From: Sphingobacterium sp.
GTDB taxonomy: Bacteria > Bacteroidota > Bacteroidia > Sphingobacteriales > Sphingobacteriaceae
NCBI GenBank assembly: GCA_031286695.1
Contig: JAITTY010000005.1
Location: 1,071,248-1,135,247 of the forward strand
Reading direction: 5' to 3'
Length of the DNA stretch: 64,000 nucleotides
The translations under genes and the position numbers were made by a program. Below, piece by piece: positions 17,351-26,827 of the stretch. The notes beneath the pieces were generated by a model. That model saw nothing but the letters and a program-made list of their open reading frames with translations, searched no databases and was not told the origin of the DNA. Each line of letters opens with the position of its first letter. The first letter of the stretch is position 1.

Positions 17351-17665
17351 TTAAACACCCCAATATGCCCTACACGCTCTAAAGAAGGATCCACAACCAC
17401 CACTCGTATAGGTGTCTGAAGTATGTGTACCGACCAGTTGTGCCGTATCATAATCATAAAAACTCAGTACAAAAACACAATGCGTCAATTGCCCTTTGCT
17501 TTCTTTAATCTCTTCGGTGACTTTAACAAGAGTGTTCGTTTTAGGAAGGCGGTAAGTCGTCGTTTTAATATTGACATTTTCTTTCGGAGCCTTTTCAGTT
17601 GTCTTTGCAGAAGCGGCTGTAGATAGCAGTGCAACAGCTATCAAACTCAACATTAATCTTTTCAT
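17351..17665 (-). CDS. Small secreted protein of unknown function
   Basis: 104 residues. A clear signal peptide ends at AASAKTTEK (about residue 20). The mature part has LTHCVFVLSFYDYD and a C-terminal SGGCGSFFRACRAYWGV, so three cysteines could form disulphides. I do not recognise the family. It is transcribed alone and followed by a strong terminator, which supports a real gene. It lies in the accessory stretch beside the cytolysin-like gene, but nothing shows they act together. Confidence 0.7.
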   Translation of the reverse strand: MKRLMLSLIAVALLSTAASAKTTEKAPKENVNIKTTTYRLPKTNTLVKVTEEIKESKGQLTHCVFVLSFYDYDTAQLVGTHTSDTYTSGGCGSFFRACRAYWGV

Positions 17666-18197
17666 TGTTTCTATTTTTTTTGTTAAACCATAACATGCTT
17701 TTGAAGCAGGTTTTTATTTTGTGGAAGTAAAAATAAAAACGTCTTTAACTAATTTTACGATGATTTATTATTTATTGTAGTCCATTCATTATTCGTCGTT
17801 GTTAGTCTATTATTCGCAAAAAACATTTTATGCGAAATAACTTCTTTTACAATTAAATCCCTCGGCTTTCAACCCCATTTCAATGAAAAACAAAGGACAA
17901 GGCCATACGCACTCGATGTACTTTATATTTTCCCAATGGCTTGCACATATTGATCTGCATTTTTGAAAAGCGGATTATTTTCTGCTATTTTTACCTCTTT
18001 AAGAAAATCTGCATGATCAGCAATTCCATCATCATAAAAAACAGACGCGAACAAAAAAAACTATTAAAAGTCATTGCTTTTGACCATACAAAGGCGATCA
18101 CCAAGCCACGCAAACACACTGTAGAACAATAAAGAAAGGAGAGAAACCCTCTTTAAATAAAATTCAACCATTATATAAATTCCTTGTTATCAAAAAG
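17666..18197. other. Intergenic stretch of about 530 bases
   Basis: AT-rich. It has a small inverted repeat with arms ATTCGCA / TGCGAAT-like near 17811-17840. A 63-codon frame at 17941-18132 has no family features and unconvincing composition. Nothing else was recognised. Confidence 0.35.
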
Positions 18198-18776
18198 ATG
18201 AAAAAATACATCACATTTTTTGGGGCACTGATTATCACCTTTATAAATGTAGTTTTAGTAGCATCCTGGCTTATAGACGTACAATACAAAATTGATGAAA
18301 CCGCTTTGAATCAAAAGTATCAATTACCGCTTAACCTAAAAATTGATTATTGGGGAACTGATATTTCATTGAACGATTATGGTGTTGTATTAGTAGATAA
18401 TAGCGATTTTTTGGTTCTTCATAAAAATAAGAGAATCGCTACAGAACAAATTGTACTAGGCGAACTTGATAGTATTTGTTTTAATCATAATAAGGTATGG
18501 GTAGTTTCTCGACAAGACAAGTTAAGGACAACAGTTGAAGTAAAGGCGAACCATCAAGTAATTATTAATGATAACGTTGAGAAGATTTCCAAGGATAATT
18601 GTATCAGCCTAAAAGATCCAGAATTGATCTCATGGTTAAAGCATAAAAATTCGACATTTATTGATCTTTCATCCTTAACCATTATTTTGTTGATATCATT
18701 GTTTATAAACCTATATTTGATAAGATCGTTTCTACACAATCTGAAATCAAAAAGAGCTGATGGTTTCATTTGTTAG
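18198..18776 (+). CDS. Unknown membrane protein with terminal transmembrane helices
   Basis: 192 residues. A hydrophobic helix lies at about 7-28 (FFGALIITFINVVLVASWLI) and a second at about 155-178 (LTIILLISLFINLYLI), so a loop of about 125 residues sits between them on one side of the membrane. The loop has beta-rich composition (DYGVVLVDNSDFLVLHKNKR). No family was recognised. It is AT-rich and precedes a broken gene and a 63-residue membrane protein, an arrangement that fits immunity or toxin-associated debris, but this is a guess. Confidence 0.5.
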   Translation: MKKYITFFGALIITFINVVLVASWLIDVQYKIDETALNQKYQLPLNLKIDYWGTDISLNDYGVVLVDNSDFLVLHKNKRIATEQIVLGELDSICFNHNKVWVVSRQDKLRTTVEVKANHQVIINDNVEKISKDNCISLKDPELISWLKHKNSTFIDLSSLTIILLISLFINLYLIRSFLHNLKSKRADGFIC

Positions 18777-19125
18777 CATGCGCCCATGCCGCACCAACAG
18801 AGATATCTCAGCTTAGAGGTGCTTATTTTTTATTTGATGGGGTGAGTCGGCTAACTAGGCTTCCAATAAATTTAATAGGAGCCTGGACAGAGAATGAATT
18901 TTTGAAAGACGCTCCACCTAATAGTACACTTGGTTACTAGGACTGGGTTTTAGCCCCGAAGCGTCACAAAAAATGCAACTATTAGACGTTTTTGGTTTGT
19001 CTAGAACTAATTTAATAAATTTGACCACTAAACCTCAAAATTGGAAGACAATAGGGCAATCTGGATTAAATATTATTCGTTCACATAAAAATGCTATTGA
19101 AGAATACTATAATAAATTATTATGA
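18776..19125 (+). pseudogene. Broken gene fragment: two reading frames joined by a frameshift
   Basis: Frame one reads ACAHAAPTEISQLRGAYFLF..., then TRLPINLIGAWTENEFLK and APPNSTLGY to a stop at 18938-18940. One base out of phase, the text continues GLGFSPEASQKMQLLDVFG, TKPQNWKTIGQSG and KNAIEEYYNKLL to a stop at 19123-19125. Both halves have protein-like composition, and a single indel near 18938 would join them and remove the stop. No convincing start was found at the 5' end. The product family was not recognised; the position before a small membrane gene suggests the C-terminal end of a larger secreted or toxin-type protein, which is inference. Confidence 0.45.
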
Positions 19126-19313
19126 TTTTTTTATTTTACATTATTATTATCACATTAATCCTATATTCAAAAGGGAAAATGCCAGTAAGGAAATCGAAAA
19201 AAGAGAGGTATAATACTTGGGTTATTGAACACGGTCATACTGTTTTTAAGTACACCGTTAGACTACTGATAATTTATACTATTGTTTTAATTTTCATGAA
19301 GATCAATTTATAG
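19122..19313 (+). CDS. Small two-helix membrane protein
   Basis: 63 residues. Hydrophobic segments lie at about 2-16 and 45-60, separated by a basic loop (GKMPVRKSKKERY). The start overlaps the stop of the broken frame upstream (ATGA), as in translationally coupled pairs. It may have been the partner, for example an immunity protein, of the decayed gene. No family was recognised. Confidence 0.45.
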   Translation: MIFLFYIIIITLILYSKGKMPVRKSKKERYNTWVIEHGHTVFKYTVRLLIIYTIVLIFMKINL

Positions 19314-19576
19314 CCCACAATAGATTTAAAGATTCTTTTAATATTTTTTGAAGTTTTTTCTAAAATTAAAGGGTGTCAATTTGTATACTTTACCTGTTCC
19401 CTTGGTATAATTTCAACAAAATCGCTATCATACAAAAGATACTATTGCCGAGCCTCCTAATAACATAAACGAGAAGAGCAAAGAAATATTTTGAATAATT
19501 TTTATCCAAATAAACCAATAAGGCTTTATTATTATCAAATTTATCATATGCTTGGATCTGAGATATATTTTTGTGC

Positions 19577-19614
19577 ATAAAAAAAGGAGACAACTATTTA
19601 CTAGTGTCTCCTTA
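19577..19614 (-). terminator. Terminator of the tRNA-Leu gene
   Basis: On the minus strand a stem AAGGAGACA / TGTCTCCTT is followed by a T-run, directly after the 3' end of the tRNA. Confidence 0.9.
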
Positions 19615-19616
19615 AG

Positions 19617-19700
19617 TGCCCAGGAGCAGATTCGAACTGCCACGCCCATGCGAGCGCCACCCCCTCAAGATGGTGCGTCTACCAATTTCGCCACCTGGGC
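19617..19700 (-). tRNA. tRNA-Leu (anticodon GAG)
   Basis: 84 bases including the discriminator. The acceptor stem GCCCAGG / CCTGGGC closes, the T arm contains GTTCGAATC, there is a long variable arm as expected for Leu, and the anticodon loop TTGAGGG gives GAG. CCA is not encoded. The accessory DNA at 18.2-19.3 kb lies just beyond its 3' end. Confidence 0.93.
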
Positions 19701-19774
19701 TCATATTCACCTTTGGTATCACAAAAATAAAGATTTTTCGCTCTTTTACAAGTCGAAAATAGCTTTTTACAGCA

Positions 19775-20653
19775 TTATTTTACTAAATTCCTATTGATCA
19801 AGGTTCTAATTACACCGTCGACAAGTCCAACTCTTGGAACGATGATTTGTTTTAGACGACCATACTTCATAATCGTCAGGAAAATCTCACTCGCAGGTAT
19901 AATTACATCCGCACGATCTTCGTTTAAACCCAATAAAATAATACGTTCTTTTAAAGAAAAGGAAGCTAAATGTTCGTATACCGCTTTTAATTTGGCATAG
20001 GATAATGGTTTATCCAATTTTTCATTGGAGAGGCGTGCAAGCTTATTAATATTACCGCCAGTACCGATCCCAACCACTTGCTTATACATATGCGTATTGC
20101 TGCGTACCCATTCCCTCAATTCATCCCAGGTTTCTGCCTTATCCTGATTATCCAAAATACGGATTGTACCCAAGTTGAAAGACTTAGAATTAACCAAAAC
20201 ACCATTGGCAAATAACGATAATTCAGTACTACCGCCACCCACATCAATGTAAAGGTAAACTTTGTCCTTTTCCATCTTATTATCCCAATGGCTATTGTAA
20301 ATAATCTCAGCCTCCTTCGCTCCTTCGATAATATCGATATTTATACCATTTTTCTTGACCTCCGCAACAATGTCAGCCCCATTTCGCGCATCACGCATGG
20401 CCGAAGTCGCACAGGCCATATAATCCTCCACATTATAAACATCCATCAGCTCCCGAAAAGCTTTCATCGTTTTGATCAAACTCTCGGCTTTCCTAGGTGA
20501 AATTTCCTGATGAATAAACGCATCATCCCCCAAACGGAGTGGAACACGTAACAGTGTATTTTTCTTAAAATTATATTGGTCTTTCTGTCCTATAATGTCA
20601 GCTATCAAAAGACGGACTGCATTGGAGCCTATATCTATTGCGGCGTATCTCAC
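19775..20653 (-). CDS. Ppx/GppA-family phosphatase
   Basis: 292 residues, the short form with only the two ASKHA-fold domains. AAIDIGSNAVRLLI at the start and YIDVGGGSTELSLF at about residue 135 are the phosphate-binding loops, and VGIGTGGNINKLARL follows. The start codon is GTG at 20653; no ATG fits. Family knowledge: these enzymes degrade polyphosphate and/or hydrolyse pppGpp. Which activity this copy has cannot be told. The gene is alone. Confidence 0.9.
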   Translation of the reverse strand: MRYAAIDIGSNAVRLLIADIIGQKDQYNFKKNTLLRVPLRLGDDAFIHQEISPRKAESLIKTMKAFRELMDVYNVEDYMACATSAMRDARNGADIVAEVKKNGINIDIIEGAKEAEIIYNSHWDNKMEKDKVYLYIDVGGGSTELSLFANGVLVNSKSFNLGTIRILDNQDKAETWDELREWVRSNTHMYKQVVGIGTGGNINKLARLSNEKLDKPLSYAKLKAVYEHLASFSLKERIILLGLNEDRADVIIPASEIFLTIMKYGRLKQIIVPRVGLVDGVIRTLINRNLVK

Positions 20654-20731
20654 TTTATATACGATTTCATTAAATTACGCTAAAATAAACACAGTAATTA
20701 AAAACTATGTTACACAAATGTTAAGTTATCA

Positions 20732-20962
20732 TTAATTTAACAAATAACAAATGATTATTGCAAGGAAACTTACTCGAACAAACGCTATTATTGTCATACA
20801 ATAAAATAGAACCTTCCATTTGATCAAAAACAGGATCAATCCCGCTGCAAAAAGATTTCATTGACCATCAGCCTACTCAGCAAATAATCCTGCTTCTAGT
20901 CGAACCTCAGCACCAAGCACAATTCCATACAGAAAATCTAGTATTGCCAGCAAAAAACTCAT
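20732..20962 (-). pseudogene. Possible decayed small membrane-protein frame
   Basis: Read on the minus strand from an ATG at 20962, the frame gives MSFLLAILDFLYGIVLGAEV, stops at 20873, has a second stop four codons later, then continues NLFAAGLILFLIKWKVLFY and further hydrophobic text to a stop at 20732. Hydrophobic runs can arise by chance in AT-rich DNA, so this is weak. The remaining gap to 21020 holds only the DUF4142-gene terminator. Confidence 0.2.
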
Positions 20963-20969
20963 AAAAAAA

Positions 20970-20999
20970 AAGGAATATTCATTTTAATGAATACTCCTT
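20970..20999 (-). terminator. Terminator of the DUF4142-like gene
   Basis: Stem AAGGA-TATTCATT / AATGAATA-TCCTT with one mismatch, followed on the minus strand by a long T-run; 22 bases after the stop codon. Confidence 0.9.
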
Positions 21000-21020
21000 T
21001 CCTTCTATTTACCTTATTTC

Positions 21021-21563
21021 TTAGTGATGGTGTTCTTCAACTTTACCACCAGCTAATTTATAGATCTCTTCCACTTTTTTCAAAGACTCCTCTGAAAGGT
21101 GAATAACATCCTTGTTTGTATTGTGTTCTTCATGAGACAATCTTGTATTGATCTCACCTTGCTTTTCAACTACTAGTGCTAAAAATGCTTTATCGTTGAA
21201 TGCCGCTGTACTGTCCGAACCAATTGAAGCCGGAACCTGAAATGCAGGCACACCACGTTGCGCATCGCCAACATGCAATTCTTTTGCTAAATTGTCTAAT
21301 TCTGGCAACACTGTTGCGTAAGCTTCTTTAATCTTTGCAGCTACATTTTTCACCTCAGCTGAGGTAGATTGTTTTGCAGCTACATCAGCAAGATTTACCA
21401 AGTAGTTTCCATTTTCGCCAACGAATTTAATCATTGCAAAGGCATCACCATCCGCTAAGGATGCATTAGAGTATTGACGCTGTCTATCTGCAGCTGTTTG
21501 ACCACAAGATGCAAATAATGTACCCGCACAAGCCGCAACAATAAATAACTTATTAATCTTCAT
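21021..21563 (-). CDS. DUF4142-like (ferritin-like fold) lipoprotein
   Basis: 180 residues. The signal peptide ends LFASC, giving a lipidated Cys19. The mature part is helical, with DAFAMIKFVGENGNYLVNLADVA-like and AAKIKEAYATVLPELDNLA segments, as in DUF4142 proteins. The tail is His-rich (EEHHH). Function in this family is not established; links to envelope stress have been proposed. Transcribed alone, with its own terminator. Confidence 0.7.
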   Translation of the reverse strand: MKINKLFIVAACAGTLFASCGQTAADRQRQYSNASLADGDAFAMIKFVGENGNYLVNLADVAAKQSTSAEVKNVAAKIKEAYATVLPELDNLAKELHVGDAQRGVPAFQVPASIGSDSTAAFNDKAFLALVVEKQGEINTRLSHEEHNTNKDVIHLSEESLKKVEEIYKLAGGKVEEHHH

Positions 21564-21638
21564 ATCAATTTTGTTAACTATACAAAAGTAGATAAAATAT
21601 ATGTTCTCCGAAACTCTATCCGTGAAAAGAAATAAAAA

Positions 21639-24215
21639 TTACGCAACATTTCTTCCTGCATTCACCACCCCAAAGATTGTACGCGCTATTAACTTCGAAT
21701 AATCTTCGCGTTGTGCATCAGTCAGCTGATCCGAATTCAATGCACGAATTGCAAAATGCTGTATAACCAATAACGGTAATACAATTCCCTCGCGCGCTAA
21801 AATAGATTCACGATCCACAGGATAGTTCTCCATCAATTTTGAGGTTCCGCTCAATTTTAACAAATATTCTTTTGTTATCTGATACTCGGCATATAACGTT
21901 TTCCAAAAATCACCATAAATAGGATCATCTTTCATATAGGCTGTGATATCAAAGTTGGACTTTGTCATCGACATCATACAGTTGTCGATCAATGTCTGGA
22001 AAAACCCGGATGACACATACAATTGCTGCACGTCTTTCCAAAGGTTATTTTTTTCAGCCCATTGCAACGCTGTTCCGACACCATAAAATCCAGGAATATT
22101 TTGTTTCAGCTGGCTCCATGAAGTTACAAAACTAATCGCCCGCAAATCTTCCAATCGCAATTCACGACCTGAGTTACGTTTTACAGGTCTACTTGAAATA
22201 TTGATCGAGGATAGCGCTTTCAATGGCGACATCGTTTCCAAGTACGGTAAGAACAATTCATTCGTGCGTAGATCCATAAACTTATGATGGCTCAGCTCAG
22301 CCAGCTTATCAATGATCTCCTGCTGATGTTTGGTTAAGGTATCCCCCACACGTTGTTTCAAATCTGAAATAATTCCGGCGTGCAAAAGTTGCTCAATATT
22401 AAATCGTGCCGTATCTAAGGAACCATACTGGCTACTGATTGTTTGTCCTTGAATCGTCAATTGAATATGATCGTTGGCAATCTCCTTACCCATAGATGCA
22501 TAAAAACGTTGTGTTTTACCACCACCACGTGCTGGAGGCCCACCACGACCGTCAAAAAACACCAAATCGACATCGTACTCGCGTGATATCGCCGTAAGTT
22601 CGATTTTTGCACGGTAAATCGACCAGTTCGCCATCAGATATCCACCGTCTTTGGTGCTATCTGAATACCCCAACATAATCGTCTGTTTGTTTCCTCTTCG
22701 TTTCAAATGGGCCTTATACTCCTTATTACTGTACAAGGTTTTCATCACATCTGCTGCTCGCGTCAAGTCATCAACGGTCTCAAACAAGGGCACAAAATCG
22801 ATCGTTAAAGCATCTTTCTTCCATCCAGACCATAAAAATAATTGACGCAGTCCTAGGATATCACTTGCCTGCTGGCAATTACTGATGATAAAGCGTTGTG
22901 CAGCTCGCTCAGAACCGGAACGTTGAATCTCCTTTAACAATTTTATCACGCCCGAAGTATCTTTCGTTAACGGATCCGCATCCTCTCCCACCGTTAAGTC
23001 AAGTTCTTTGAATTTTAATGCTTTTTGCTTATCATTTTCACTAAGCTCCAGATAATCCAATGGCATTCCAGTCTTTTCCTGGTTGTGCTGAATCAGATAA
23101 TTAGTCGCCTCACGTAATATGCGGCTGTCTTGTCTGATATCCAGCGTCGTAAAGAAACAACCAAAAGTCATCACTTTGCGGAGTAAATCATCAACGATCT
23201 CCACAAAAAGTCCATTGTGATATTCCTCCAAAACATTTTTGATTGCTTTTAGATTGGTGATAATATTATCGGTTTCGTCTGCTGGATGTTCAACCGGATT
23301 AAAACTGTTATCGTAGAACAATGTCTGTAGGTTTTCCATATACTCCTCTACACCTCTAAATGTGATGCGTCGTCTTACGATACGAAAATCCCTATAGTAA
23401 CATCTAAACAAAATAGTACGTAGCAATGCGGCAACTTTCTTGGTGCTATCAACACTTACGTTAGGATTACCATCACGGTCACCTCCCGGCCAAAAGCCCA
23501 ATTCGATCAATTGTTTTACTTCTTCCGTATCTACGTCCAATTCATCATCAATAAAGGCCTGAATTTCCGATGCTACTTTATAAAACACGTTTTCCAAAAA
23601 CCAAGCTAAGCTCGCAGCCTCATCAACTGGAGTCGGTTTATTTTTATTGATGAAAGGTGTTTTACCCAATTGCTGTAACAGCAGGTGGATACTATGAATA
23701 TCATTGGTCTTGATTGCATCAATCAGGTCGTTGATAATACCTAATACTGGTCCGGGATAAAATTGGGTAGGGTGTGCAGTCAACACAAGACGCACAGAAA
23801 AATCCTTCAATTTTGATACAATCTTACGGCGCATATCATCACTGCCTTCGGCATTTTTTATTAATGCTCCCAAGACATTTTCGTCATCGCCGCGGCCCAC
23901 CATCTGAAAAGAAGAGTCTTCTATCGCATCAAATAAAACAACCTGACGCTCTATATATTGAACAAATCGAAACAACAAATCAATACGTTGCTCTTCCGAA
24001 GAAAATTCCTCATGCTGATCGAAGAAACTCTTTATAATCTCATCAGGAGTTAAATGCTGATCCACACCCTTTTCACATTGCTTTGCAAAAAATGGTAATA
24101 AAGTACCGGTATCTTTAACACGTTGAAATGGCAATGTTAAAAACAAACTTTTGAAAAGCTCAAAGCGTGTCAATACCTCGTCCTGAAAGACGGCTTCATT
24201 TTTACTTTGCTTCAT
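21639..24215 (-). CDS. ppc: Phosphoenolpyruvate carboxylase
   Basis: 858 residues from the ATG at 24215; a TTG eight codons upstream is less likely. The catalytic histidine motif LVLTAHPTQF is at about residue 145, and the glycine-rich loop GRGGPPARGGGKTQRF is at about 560. The C-terminus RTIFGVVNAGRNVA is close to the family's usual end, although Gly is normally terminal and here it is Val-Ala. The reaction is PEP plus bicarbonate to oxaloacetate, replenishing the TCA cycle. Full length, with no neighbouring genes in the operon. Confidence 0.95.
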   Translation of the reverse strand: MKQSKNEAVFQDEVLTRFELFKSLFLTLPFQRVKDTGTLLPFFAKQCEKGVDQHLTPDEIIKSFFDQHEEFSSEEQRIDLLFRFVQYIERQVVLFDAIEDSSFQMVGRGDDENVLGALIKNAEGSDDMRRKIVSKLKDFSVRLVLTAHPTQFYPGPVLGIINDLIDAIKTNDIHSIHLLLQQLGKTPFINKNKPTPVDEAASLAWFLENVFYKVASEIQAFIDDELDVDTEEVKQLIELGFWPGGDRDGNPNVSVDSTKKVAALLRTILFRCYYRDFRIVRRRITFRGVEEYMENLQTLFYDNSFNPVEHPADETDNIITNLKAIKNVLEEYHNGLFVEIVDDLLRKVMTFGCFFTTLDIRQDSRILREATNYLIQHNQEKTGMPLDYLELSENDKQKALKFKELDLTVGEDADPLTKDTSGVIKLLKEIQRSGSERAAQRFIISNCQQASDILGLRQLFLWSGWKKDALTIDFVPLFETVDDLTRAADVMKTLYSNKEYKAHLKRRGNKQTIMLGYSDSTKDGGYLMANWSIYRAKIELTAISREYDVDLVFFDGRGGPPARGGGKTQRFYASMGKEIANDHIQLTIQGQTISSQYGSLDTARFNIEQLLHAGIISDLKQRVGDTLTKHQQEIIDKLAELSHHKFMDLRTNELFLPYLETMSPLKALSSINISSRPVKRNSGRELRLEDLRAISFVTSWSQLKQNIPGFYGVGTALQWAEKNNLWKDVQQLYVSSGFFQTLIDNCMMSMTKSNFDITAYMKDDPIYGDFWKTLYAEYQITKEYLLKLSGTSKLMENYPVDRESILAREGIVLPLLVIQHFAIRALNSDQLTDAQREDYSKLIARTIFGVVNAGRNVA

Positions 24216-24603
24216 ATTTAAATCTTTGAAAGTGGTCAAGAGAGTTTAGGTGACTCTTGAAATTTTGTAATGTCTCTGAAATTACCCTATGGCTCCAAAT
24301 ATAACAATATTATAGCTAAACAAATAAAAAAATATAAATTAATCAAAAAAACAATTAAAATTTTAAAAACATACTAACAAATTTTAGTAATTTTTCATTT
24401 TTAACACATTAACCCAGCACAGTATAGCAATGAAAGACCTTGAGAACCTGATCCCCTTAGGCCCCGCTGCAAAATGGACCATCCCTGATCAGACAGGAAC
24501 CTAATACCTATCTCGCTATCATCAGTACCAAAAAGAGCAAACATAGCGGAACAATTGTTTTTAATATGAAAAGCAATTTATCTAAGTTTGTACTATACAC
24601 ATT
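24216..24603. other. Divergent promoter region of ppc and the FUSC gene
   Basis: About 390 bases. It must hold two divergent promoters, but I cannot place them securely. A 24-codon ATG frame at 24430-24504 (MKDLENLIPLGPAAKW...) has coding-like composition but no recognised family. The string GAGAACCTGATCCCC recalls one TPP-riboswitch segment, but the other conserved parts are absent. Confidence 0.35.
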
Positions 24604-26796
24604 ATGAAACAGACACAAGAAATAAAAAGTTTTTTCTATAGCCAATATTTTGCAGATGGACTCCGAATTACCATCGGATGTATTGTGCCTGTCCTAATCT
24701 TTGCAACCATCGGGCAATTTACCAATGGAACCATTGTTTCCCTAGGAGCGCTCTTGGTAGGCCTCTCAGATACACCCGGAGCACCTAGCCATAGAAGGAA
24801 AGGCATGATTGCGGGTGCGATATTGACTACGTTAACTTTTATTCTAACCAATATAGTTAATCAAAATGTATATCTATTGGCAATTTTCATCGGAGTAGCC
24901 TGCTTTATCTTTGCCATGTTTGCGGTTTTCAATGGAAGAGCCGCCAACGTAGGTCTCATGTGCATCCTGATGATGTTGATCCATGTACAGATTCACTACC
25001 CCCTTGCTGAAGCCATCAACTATTTAGGCTTCTATACTTTAGGTGGATTATGGTATATTGCCATTAGTCTTTCCATTACCCAAGCACGTCCTTATAGGTT
25101 GGCCGAACAGGAGCTATCAGAAACAATTCGCTATGTTGCCGAATATATACGGCTGAAAGCAAATTTTTACGACGCCAAAATTGATAATGATAAAAACTAC
25201 CTAAAACTCATTGACAAACAAGTTGAAGTCAATCAGCATCAGGAAAATCTACGGGATGTATTGTTTCAGAGTAAACGATCGATTAAAGACACTACAAAGG
25301 TGGGGCGTTATTTAACCCTCGTTTTCAACGATATTGTCGATCTCTTTGAGCAAAGTATGGCAGCGCACTACGATTACAATACCATCAGCGAACGCTTTGG
25401 ACCTACAGGCATCTTGGAAGATTTTAAAAATGTGATTTTAAAATATACCAATGAGCTTGACAATTTAGCCTATCAGCTTAATACAAATACACAGCCAAAA
25501 CCATTGTACGACTTCGATTCGGATCTCAGTCGTCTTCACACTAAAATCGATCAACTAGATAAAAATCAAGAGTATAGCACCTTCGCCTTACGCAAGGTGT
25601 TGATCAATTTGCGTGATCTGGTTCGCCGGATCAAAAATATCTATGGTTACTCACATCTACAACCTGACGATGTCAAACGAAAAGAAATTGACGATGCAAA
25701 ACGCTTTGTTCAAAGCTCTGCAATTGATTTCAAAAAGTTCCGCGAAAATCTTACCCTAAAATCCACCATCTTTCGACATGCATGCCGCATGGCAATTGTC
25801 ATGTCGGTCACTTACTACGTGTTTGAGGTCACCAATATCACCAATAATGTGTACTGGATCCTCCTCACCATCATGGTTATCCTAAAACCCGGCTTCGGGC
25901 TCACAAAGGAGAGAAATATCCAGCGTCTCATCGGCACAACGATAGGTGGACTCATCGGAGCCCTTATCTTATTAACCATACATGACCCAACTATACTATT
26001 TGTTCTCTTGGTATTCTTTTTTCTGACAGCATATAGCTTATTCCGCGTCAATTATGTTATTGCTGTACTTTTTATGACACCCTATGTATTAATTATGCTG
26101 AGCTTCGTCAGTGCTAATACACTGGACGTCACGAAAGAACGAATCTTGGACACCTTTATTGGGGGCATGATTGCATTCTTATCCAGTTATATTATTTTTC
26201 CAAATTGGGAGAGCATGCAAGTCAAGGAATCCATGCGAAAGCTACTCATCGCCAACTACAATTACATCTTTCAGGCATTGAAAGAAATTGCGGGCCAAGC
26301 GCCTTCCATCACGGATTACAAACTAACCCGCAAGGCAGTCTACGTTGAAACGGCCAATATGGGTTCGACGTTCCAACGTATGCTTACGGAACCTAAGAAA
26401 CGTCAAAAATATAGCAAGGAAGTCAATAAATTCGTCATATTCAATCATATTCTAGCTTCTTTTTCGGTGACGTTAATGAACCATATCGACGAGATGGACA
26501 ATAATTATATTAATAAGGATCACGTTCGAACGATTCGAAAAATACTAAGTTCCCTGGAACAATCGATTCAACTGCTACATTCTGACGATAGCGTCAATGC
26601 GTTTGTTCCTTTGGCAATCGAAATTCCCAACGACCAATTTGATAGTACAGATGTCAGTTCAGTTGATGGACAGCTATTGAGCGAACAACTGGACTTTCTC
26701 AATAAAATTGCACAGGACCTGCATAAAATAGTTCAGGACCTTCACGCTAAAAGCACAGCAATGTCAGAAAATGAACTACCTAAAGCTTTAAGCTGA
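24604..26796 (+). CDS. FUSC/YccS-family inner-membrane protein
   Basis: 730 residues. There are two bundles of transmembrane helices, at about residues 18-160 and 395-530, each followed by a long helical cytoplasmic region. This is the duplicated layout of YccS/YhfK/FUSC proteins, related to aromatic acid exporters. The motif YWILLTIMVILKPGFGLTKERN is the characteristic FUSC segment. Family knowledge suggests efflux of organic acids; the substrate is unknown. A YpdA-like reductase gene follows 31 bases later on the same strand. Confidence 0.88.
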   Translation: MKQTQEIKSFFYSQYFADGLRITIGCIVPVLIFATIGQFTNGTIVSLGALLVGLSDTPGAPSHRRKGMIAGAILTTLTFILTNIVNQNVYLLAIFIGVACFIFAMFAVFNGRAANVGLMCILMMLIHVQIHYPLAEAINYLGFYTLGGLWYIAISLSITQARPYRLAEQELSETIRYVAEYIRLKANFYDAKIDNDKNYLKLIDKQVEVNQHQENLRDVLFQSKRSIKDTTKVGRYLTLVFNDIVDLFEQSMAAHYDYNTISERFGPTGILEDFKNVILKYTNELDNLAYQLNTNTQPKPLYDFDSDLSRLHTKIDQLDKNQEYSTFALRKVLINLRDLVRRIKNIYGYSHLQPDDVKRKEIDDAKRFVQSSAIDFKKFRENLTLKSTIFRHACRMAIVMSVTYYVFEVTNITNNVYWILLTIMVILKPGFGLTKERNIQRLIGTTIGGLIGALILLTIHDPTILFVLLVFFFLTAYSLFRVNYVIAVLFMTPYVLIMLSFVSANTLDVTKERILDTFIGGMIAFLSSYIIFPNWESMQVKESMRKLLIANYNYIFQALKEIAGQAPSITDYKLTRKAVYVETANMGSTFQRMLTEPKKRQKYSKEVNKFVIFNHILASFSVTLMNHIDEMDNNYINKDHVRTIRKILSSLEQSIQLLHSDDSVNAFVPLAIEIPNDQFDSTDVSSVDGQLLSEQLDFLNKIAQDLHKIVQDLHAKSTAMSENELPKALS

Positions 26797-26827
26797 TTTA
26801 TTCTTTAAAATTCTCGACATTTATACC

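Noticed and set aside
17941-18132. 63-codon plus-strand frame with a Cys/Phe-rich start
   Set aside because: The composition is that of random AT-rich DNA; no motif, no ribosome site and no neighbour support.
19390-19593. 67-codon minus-strand frame with a hydrophobic stretch downstream of tRNA-Leu
   Set aside because: Its start lies inside the tRNA-Leu terminator hairpin and no family or ribosome site supports it; an internal ATG at 19578 would sit on the terminator's T-run.
24430-24504. 24-codon frame MKDLENLIPLGPAAKW... in the ppc-FUSC gap, with a string like part of a TPP riboswitch
   Set aside because: The second conserved TPP element is missing, and neither neighbour is a thiamine gene. 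The frame is too short and has no homologue I know.
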